Below, piece after piece: positions 59,668 through 64,000 of a DNA stretch of 64,000 nt (the first letter of the stretch is position 1; each line of letters opens with the position of its first letter). A model generated the notes under the pieces. That model had not been told where the DNA came from, did no database searches, and saw nothing but the letters and a program-made list of their open reading frames with translations. The position numbers and the translations under genes are program-made. The stretch is from Streptomyces sp. XY006. GTDB lineage: Bacteria; Actinomycetota; Actinomycetes; Streptomycetales; Streptomycetaceae. The stretch spans positions 143,844 to 207,843 of the forward strand of contig NZ_NOKT01000015.1 of the NCBI RefSeq assembly GCF_002237655.1, given 5' to 3'.

Positions 59668-61290
59668 ATGCCGAGATGGAAGAAGATCCTCTACTCGCTG
59701 TTAGGGGTGCTGGTCCTCGTCGCGGGCGTCACGCTCACGACCTCCCTGGTCCGCAAGCCGGACACCTGCGCCGACGGCGTGGAGCGGATCGACGGCGAGT
59801 GCGTCGGCGTCAACGGCGAGGGCTACGACTTCGGCACCCCGGAGATCGCCGACGTGGCCCGCGCGGTCGCCCGCGAGAACGACAGGATCGAGGACCAGCC
59901 GCACGTCACGGTCGCGATGATGCTGCCCCTGCAGTCCGGCCGCGAGGCCCTGCGCCGGCAGATGCGCAGCGACCTGCAGGGCGCCTACCTCGGGCAGCGG
60001 CAGGCCAACTCCGGCGAGGGCGAACCGCCGAAGATCCGGCTGGTCCTGGCCAACCCGGGACGCGACTACGGGCACCAGGCGAAGGTCGTCGACACCCTGC
60101 TGCGGATGGCCGCCTCCCCCGAGGACCGGCTGCGCGCGGTCACCGGCTTCAACCTGAGCCTCGCCGCCACGGAGGCGGCCGTGAAACGCCTGACCGCGCA
60201 CAAGGTCCCGGTGCTGGCCGCCCGGATCAGCGGCGACCGCATCGCCAACGAGGACCGGGCGGACGGCATGGCCAGACTCCGCTTCCCGGGCCTGGCCCGC
60301 ATCCTGCCCACCAACAACGACGCGGCCCGGGCCCTGGCCGACTTCAACGGCGGACAGGGCCGCCGCAACCTGCGCACGGTCCTGGTCTACGACAAGCGCC
60401 CCGACGGCTACAACGAGTCCCTGGCCAGGGCGTTCAGCCGGATCAAGGAGCAGGGCCCGGCCGGCCCCGCCGCGATGTCCTTCGAGTCCCCGGCCATCGA
60501 CGAGGCGGGCTCCACCGGCAACCAGTTCACGCAGACGGCCAACAACATCTGCGACTCCGAGGCCGACACGGTCTACTTCGCGGGCCGCACCCTCCACCTG
60601 CGCATCTTCGCCCTCAAGCTCGCCCAGGTGGGCTGCGAGGGCCGCCACTACACGATCGTCAGCGGCTCGGACGCGGCCTCGCTGCGCCAGGACATGACGG
60701 AACGGGACTGGGCCTCGCTGCGCGGCGACGACGGACGGCCGAAGGTCACCGTCCAGTACGCGGCCCCGGCCCACCCCGACGCCTGGACCACGGAACTCGC
60801 GGCCTGGACGAAGGACTGGAGGGCCAGGCACGGGCGCGCTCCGAAACCCCAGGAGCTCCCCCAGTACCTCACCGAACCGAAGGCGGCCCTGGACACCCTG
60901 CGGGCCCGGATCACCGCGACCCGGCGCGAGGGCATCTCCCTCGGCTCCACGCCGAACCTGGAGGACTCCCGCACGATGCTCGTGCACGACGGGCTCCTCA
61001 CCATCGGCAAGGCCCTGCACCAGGCCCAGCAGGGCGCACCCGACACGACGGTCCCCTCCCGCGAGGACGTCGGCCGCCAGTGGTCCCTCCTCCACTCCCG
61101 CCACCGCGTCCAGGCCACCAGCGGCCTGATCTGCCTGACGACCGGAGGAAACGCCTACGACAAACCGGCCGCGATCGTCGAACTGGACCCGGGCCGCGAG
61201 GGCCGCGGCACGTTGAAGTTCGTGGGCCTGGGCTGGCCGACGGGCCGCCCCCAGCCGAAGAACTGCGTGATCCCGAGCGGGACGCCGTGA
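59668..61290 (+). CDS. Membrane-anchored periplasmic-binding-like protein (type I PBP fold)
   Basis: ATG 59668 has GAAGGAG six bases upstream; 540 residues. One N-terminal TM at about 8-27 (SLLGVLVLVAGVTLTTSL) is uncleaved, and the rest is extracellular. It resembles Leu/Ile/Val-binding/ABC substrate receptors: VTVAMMLPLQSGREALRRQM, DLQGAYLGQRQANSGEGEPP, YGHQAKVVDTLLRMAASPED, TVLVYDKRPDGYNESLARAF. No permease or ATPase of the ABC type is near. The tight coupling to the P-loop NTPase suggests ligand sensing rather than transport. Confidence 0.85.
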   Translation: MPRWKKILYSLLGVLVLVAGVTLTTSLVRKPDTCADGVERIDGECVGVNGEGYDFGTPEIADVARAVARENDRIEDQPHVTVAMMLPLQSGREALRRQMRSDLQGAYLGQRQANSGEGEPPKIRLVLANPGRDYGHQAKVVDTLLRMAASPEDRLRAVTGFNLSLAATEAAVKRLTAHKVPVLAARISGDRIANEDRADGMARLRFPGLARILPTNNDAARALADFNGGQGRRNLRTVLVYDKRPDGYNESLARAFSRIKEQGPAGPAAMSFESPAIDEAGSTGNQFTQTANNICDSEADTVYFAGRTLHLRIFALKLAQVGCEGRHYTIVSGSDAASLRQDMTERDWASLRGDDGRPKVTVQYAAPAHPDAWTTELAAWTKDWRARHGRAPKPQELPQYLTEPKAALDTLRARITATRREGISLGSTPNLEDSRTMLVHDGLLTIGKALHQAQQGAPDTTVPSREDVGRQWSLLHSRHRVQATSGLICLTTGGNAYDKPAAIVELDPGREGRGTLKFVGLGWPTGRPQPKNCVIPSGTP

Positions 61291-61365
61291 GCGGGACGCC
61301 GCGAGAAGGGCGGCGTGAGAAGGACGGCGTGAAAGGGACGGCGCGAGACCGGGCCGTGGGAGCGG

Positions 61366-61599
61366 CTAGGCCGCCCTGCGGCGCGGTGCCCGCCTGCCCG
61401 CGGAGGGCCGCGTGCGCTCGCGGTGTTCGGACTGCTCGGTGACGTCGGTCACCTCGGCCGCCTCTGCCCCGTCGGCCGGGAAGAACTCGTCCTCCCCGAA
61501 GTCGGGGGCGCGGAAGGGGTCGATCACCGGGGGCGGCGATGCCGCGGCGGAGCGGCCGGTGTGCCCTTCCGGAGCGGAGAACAGCGATGTCGAATCGAT
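61366..61599 (-). CDS. Probable small protein lacking a canonical start codon (about 77 aa)
   Basis: A frame ending at TAG 61366 encodes IDSTSLFSAPEGHTGRSAAA, then IDPFRAPDFGEDEFFPADGA and an Arg-rich end (RTRPSAGRRAPRRRAA). Its codon bias looks real, and AAAGAGAGA precedes it, but at the expected place (61599) stands ATC rather than ATG or GTG. The first canonical start is GTG 61527 (53 residues), deep inside. It may use a rare ATC start, the shorter start, or be recently broken. Confidence 0.45.
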   Translation of the reverse strand: MDSTSLFSAPEGHTGRSAAASPPPVIDPFRAPDFGEDEFFPADGAEAAEVTDVTEQSEHRERTRPSAGRRAPRRRAA

Positions 61600-61667
61600 G
61601 AGAGGTCTCTCTTTCGTGGGTGCGGGCCCCTCACGGGCCCGCGCGTGCCGTGACCCGGCACGTGGTC

Positions 61668-61889
61668 CTACAGCTTGGTCATCTTGGCGTAGGGGCTCAG
61701 GATCCGCATCTGCGCGGAACCGAAGTCCACGAGCGCCGCGATCCCGTCCTCCACGCCGACCACCCGGCCGAGGCCGTACATGTCATGGGTGACCTGGTCC
61801 CCGACGGCGAAGTGCTTGGGAGCCGGCGCGACGGGGGCCTTGAAGGGGCTCGTAGGCAGGTGACGTTTATGTGCTGCACGCTTAGTCAT
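61668..61889 (-). CDS. Stand-alone Tudor-like protein related to the PcrA/UvrD C-terminal domain
   Basis: 73 residues: MTKRAAHKRHLPTSPFKAPV is a basic disordered front. Residues about 26-73 read HFAVGDQVTHDMYGLGRVVG, VEDGIAALVDFGSAQMRILS, PYAKMTKL. This copies the helicase-tail pattern VGDxVxHxxFGxGxVxxV...VDFG...L...YApLxKL that contacts RNA polymerase. The helicase itself is absent, so this is a free adaptor-type domain. Role with RNA polymerase or DNA repair is inferred. Confidence 0.8.
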   Translation of the reverse strand: MTKRAAHKRHLPTSPFKAPVAPAPKHFAVGDQVTHDMYGLGRVVGVEDGIAALVDFGSAQMRILSPYAKMTKL

Positions 61890-61958
61890 CGTGCCCAGTA
61901 TGCGCCTCGGCGGGTGTCCGTGGGGTTGCTGTACGGCACCGATTGCCGGAGAAAGCCG

Positions 61959-61991
61959 GAGGGCCGGGCCGCTTTTCGCGGTCCGGCCCTC
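61959..61991 (-). terminator. Terminator after tRNA-Ser(GGA)
   Basis: GAGGGCCGGGCCGC-ttttc-GCGGTCCGGCCCTC is a 14-bp stem with one G-T wobble and a 5-base loop, 8 bp beyond the tRNA. Confidence 0.85.
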
Positions 61992-61999
61992 TCGGCTGG

Positions 62000-62084
62000 C
62001 GGAGGATACGAGATTCGAACTCGTGAGGGGTTGCCCCCAACACGCTTTCCAAGCGTGCGCCCTAGGCCTCTAGGCGAATCCTCC
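62000..62084 (-). tRNA. tRNA-Ser (anticodon GGA)
   Basis: On the minus strand GGAGGAT pairs with ATCCTCC plus discriminator G. The anticodon loop TTGGAAA gives GGA (codons TCC/TCT). It has a long serine-type variable arm and T-loop GTTCGAATC. Length 85 nt. Confidence 0.96.
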
Positions 62085-62159
62085 GCCGGAAACATTACAT
62101 GACCGAGAGGAGTGCTCGCGAACTCGTTCCCCGGCCCGGACATCAGGTAGCCTTGGCGC

Positions 62160-62247
62160 AGCCCCTCACGCGGCGCTATCTGACTGAACTCCCCCAGGGC
62201 CGGAAGGCAGCAAGGGTAGGTCGGCTCTGGCGGGTGCGTGGGGGGCG
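62160..62247 (+). ncRNA. ffs: Signal recognition particle RNA (4.5S type)
   Basis: The outer arms GCCCCTCACGC and GCGTGGGGGGC pair. Inside lies the SRP domain-IV signature GGCCGGAAGGCAGCAAGGGTAG followed by GGTCGGCTCTGGCGGGTGC. It binds Ffh (SRP54) to target nascent membrane proteins. The place just before dnaX is typical of Streptomyces. The 5' end is uncertain by a few bases. Confidence 0.9.
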
Positions 62248-62285
62248 TCTGCGTTCCCGGGCGGGGCCCGATGTCAGTGGGCGCC

Positions 62286-62291
62286 TATAAC
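62286..62291 (+). promoter_or_regulatory. -10 element of a leaderless dnaX promoter
   Basis: TATAAC ends 9 bases before the dnaX GTG at 62301, so transcription would begin at or next to the start codon. No clear -35 is seen. There is no SD before the GTG, in agreement. Confidence 0.65.
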
Positions 62292-62300
62292 CTCGTATGC

Positions 62301-64000
62301 GTGTCGTCTCTCGCTCTGTACCGCCGCTACCGCCCGGAGACCTTCGCCGAGGTCATCGGGCAGGAGCATGTCACCGACCCGTTGCAGCAGGCGCTGCGCA
62401 ACAACCGGGTCAACCACGCGTACCTGTTCAGCGGGCCGCGCGGCTGTGGCAAGACGACCAGCGCGCGCATCCTGGCCCGGTGCCTGAACTGCGAGCAGGG
62501 GCCCACGCCCACACCCTGCGGTGAATGCCATTCCTGCCAGGACCTCGCGCGCAACGGCCCCGGCTCCATCGACGTCATCGAGATCGACGCCGCTTCCCAC
62601 GGTGGTGTGGACGACGCCCGTGACCTGCGCGAGAAGGCCTTCTTCGGACCGGCCCGCAGCCGGTACAAGATCTACATCATCGACGAGGCCCACATGGTCA
62701 CGTCGGCCGGCTTCAACGCCCTGCTGAAGGTCGTCGAGGAGCCCCCGGAGCACCTCAAGTTCATCTTCGCGACGACCGAGCCCGAGAAGGTCATCGGCAC
62801 GATCCGCTCGCGCACCCACCACTACCCCTTCCGCCTGGTCCCGCCCGGCACCCTCCGGGAGTACCTGGCCGAGGTGTGCCGGAAGGAGGACATCCCGGTC
62901 GAGGACGGGGTGCTCCCGCTCGTCGTGCGCGCCGGCGGCGGTTCCGTGCGTGACTCGATGTCCGTGATGGACCAGCTGCTCGCCGGCGCCGCCGCGGACG
63001 GTGTGACATACACCATGGCCACCGCCCTGCTCGGCTACACCGAGGGCTCGCTCCTCGACTCGGTCGTCGAGGCCTTCGCGACCGGCGACGGGGCCGCGGC
63101 CTTCGAGGTGGTCGACCGTGTGATCGAGGGCGGGAACGACCCGCGCCGGTTCGTCGCCGACCTGCTGGAGCGGCTGCGTGACCTGGTGATCCTGGCCGCC
63201 GTTCCCGACGCCGTGGAGAAGGGGCTCATCGACGCCCCCGCCGATGTCCTGGAGCGCATGCAGGCCCAGGCCGGCACCTTCGGCCCCGCCGAGCTGAGCC
63301 GCGCCGCCGACCTCGTCAACGAGGGCCTGACCGAGATGCGCGGCGCCCACTCGCCCCGCCTCCAGCTGGAACTGATCTGTGCCCGCGTCCTGCTCCCCGC
63401 CGCCTACGGCGACGAGCGTTCCGTGATGGCCCGCCTGGACCGGATCGAGCGCGGGGTGAACTTCTCCGCGGCGGGCCCGGCCGCGATGCCCGCCATGGGG
63501 TACGTGCCGTCGCCGGAAGGCCATCAGGAGATGCCCGGCGGCGCGCCCGCCGCGCACGCTCCGGTGCCCCCGGGCGGGGGCCCGGCCGCGGCCCGGGCGG
63601 CGGTGCGCGGATCCGGAGCCCCCGGCCCGGCGGGCGCTCCCAGTGGTCCGGGCCCCGGTGCTTCCGGTGGCGTTGGCGCTCCCGGTGTTCCCGGTGGTCC
63701 TGGCGCTTCCGGTAGTCCCGGTGGTGGCCCCGGTGGTCCCGCCGGTGGCGGCACCGGCAGCGGCATGGCGCCCGCCGCAGGGCCCGCCCCCGCGACGGCG
63801 AGCCCCTCGGCAGCGGCCCCCGGCACACCACCGCAGGGACCCGGCGCGCCCGCCGGGCACACCCCCGGCGCGCCCACGCCCCCCGCCGAGACGCCCGCCC
63901 AGCCACCGCACGCACCCCAGACCACGCAGACGCAGACGCCGGCCGCTGCCGCCCCGGCCCCCGGCGCCTGGCCCACCGCCGCGTCCGCGGGCAGCGGCCG
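62301..64000 (+). CDS. dnaX: DNA polymerase III gamma/tau subunit, 3' end outside the window
   Basis: GTG 62301 (VSSLALYRRYRPETFAEVIG). The AAA+ clamp-loader motor has Walker A SGPRGCGKTTSARILA (about 44-58) and a zinc-binding insert CLNCEQGPTPTPCGECHSC (about 61-80). The Walker B region is YIIDEAHMVTSAGFNALLKV and the SRC-like motif IRSRTHHYPFR. Domain III follows to about residue 390, then a Pro/Ala/Gly-rich linker that continues past the window edge. It loads the sliding clamp at the replication fork. A tandem GGTCC-like stretch around 63640-63760 encodes the PGGPGASG linker. Confidence 0.97.
   Translation, partial: MSSLALYRRYRPETFAEVIGQEHVTDPLQQALRNNRVNHAYLFSGPRGCGKTTSARILARCLNCEQGPTPTPCGECHSCQDLARNGPGSIDVIEIDAASHGGVDDARDLREKAFFGPARSRYKIYIIDEAHMVTSAGFNALLKVVEEPPEHLKFIFATTEPEKVIGTIRSRTHHYPFRLVPPGTLREYLAEVCRKEDIPVEDGVLPLVVRAGGGSVRDSMSVMDQLLAGAAADGVTYTMATALLGYTEGSLLDSVVEAFATGDGAAAFEVVDRVIEGGNDPRRFVADLLERLRDLVILAAVPDAVEKGLIDAPADVLERMQAQAGTFGPAELSRAADLVNEGLTEMRGAHSPRLQLELICARVLLPAAYGDERSVMARLDRIERGVNFSAAGPAAMPAMGYVPSPEGHQEMPGGAPAAHAPVPPGGGPAAARAAVRGSGAPGPAGAPSGPGPGASGGVGAPGVPGGPGASGSPGGGPGGPAGGGTGSGMAPAAGPAPATASPSAAAPGTPPQGPGAPAGHTPGAPTPPAETPAQPPHAPQTTQTQTPAAAAPAPGAWPTAASAGSG

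Noticed and set aside
61891..62073. Plus-strand frame over tRNA-Ser(GGA)
   Set aside because: DTRFELVRGCPQHAFQACAL is again antisense tRNA sequence.

Overview
The window is a very GC-rich actinobacterial chromosome segment. Codon third positions are almost all G or C, GTG starts are common, and several genes look leaderless. Gene content and order (sigN/sigF, tadA, upp, a siderophore-interacting protein beside a perfect iron box, ffs-dnaX) point to the conserved core of a Streptomyces chromosome. I see no prophage, transposase, CRISPR array or biosynthetic megacluster. Novelty here lies in fusions, decayed genes, regulatory palindromes and repeat tracts rather than in one large island.

Layout. 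1-2.5 kb: a GNAT fragment, a broken DinB-family gene, an unknown gene and a prim-pol gene behind a LexA-like box. 2.9 kb: a small secreted N/Q-rich protein. 3.4-8.4 kb: a MaoC-DUF35 protein, a small MaoC hydratase, an Ltp2-like thiolase, a SigE-type sigma factor and an acyl-CoA ligase. 8.6-11.5 kb: a lipoprotein, then a divergent MFS/TetR pair with two operators. 11.5-17.3 kb: a giant sensor protein with a degenerate kinase core and a subtilisin-inhibitor-like secreted protein. 17.5-22.5 kb: tRNA-Ser and tRNA-Arg, a Nudix hydrolase, a lipoprotein, MarR, a small membrane protein and DUF2797. 22.7-28.7 kb: a response regulator, histidine kinase and two membrane glycosyltransferases in one operon. 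28.8-31.1 kb: a drug exporter and TetR regulator with a perfect operator.

31.1-40.4 kb is a stress-signalling stretch: an F420/PPOX enzyme, a STAS antagonist, two GAF-ANTAR regulators, a MarR-MFS-YceI operon whose two effector proteins share a carboxypeptidase-regulatory-like fold, and the sporulation-type sigma genes sigN and sigF. 40.6-46.7 kb is housekeeping (Dabb protein, tRNA-Ser, TadA and its partner, upp, LytR_C protein, HhH-GPD repair protein). 46.7-50.7 kb is an iron-controlled locus: siderophore-interacting reductase, penicillin-acylase-like hydrolase and siderophore-type N-acyltransferase around one iron box. 50.9-61.3 kb has a CopC-CopD protein with a repeat-filled loop, DUF72, a PAS-GAF-SpoIIE-ATPase phosphatase, a P-loop NTPase and a membrane-anchored periplasmic-binding-like protein. 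The window closes with a stand-alone PcrA-type Tudor protein, tRNA-Ser, the SRP RNA and the 5' part of dnaX.

Themes: partner-switching signalling (STAS, SpoIIE, SigF/SigN, ANTAR), local autoregulated efflux pairs with visible operators, and iron-responsive siderophore modification. All family names come from reading protein motifs; no database search was possible.
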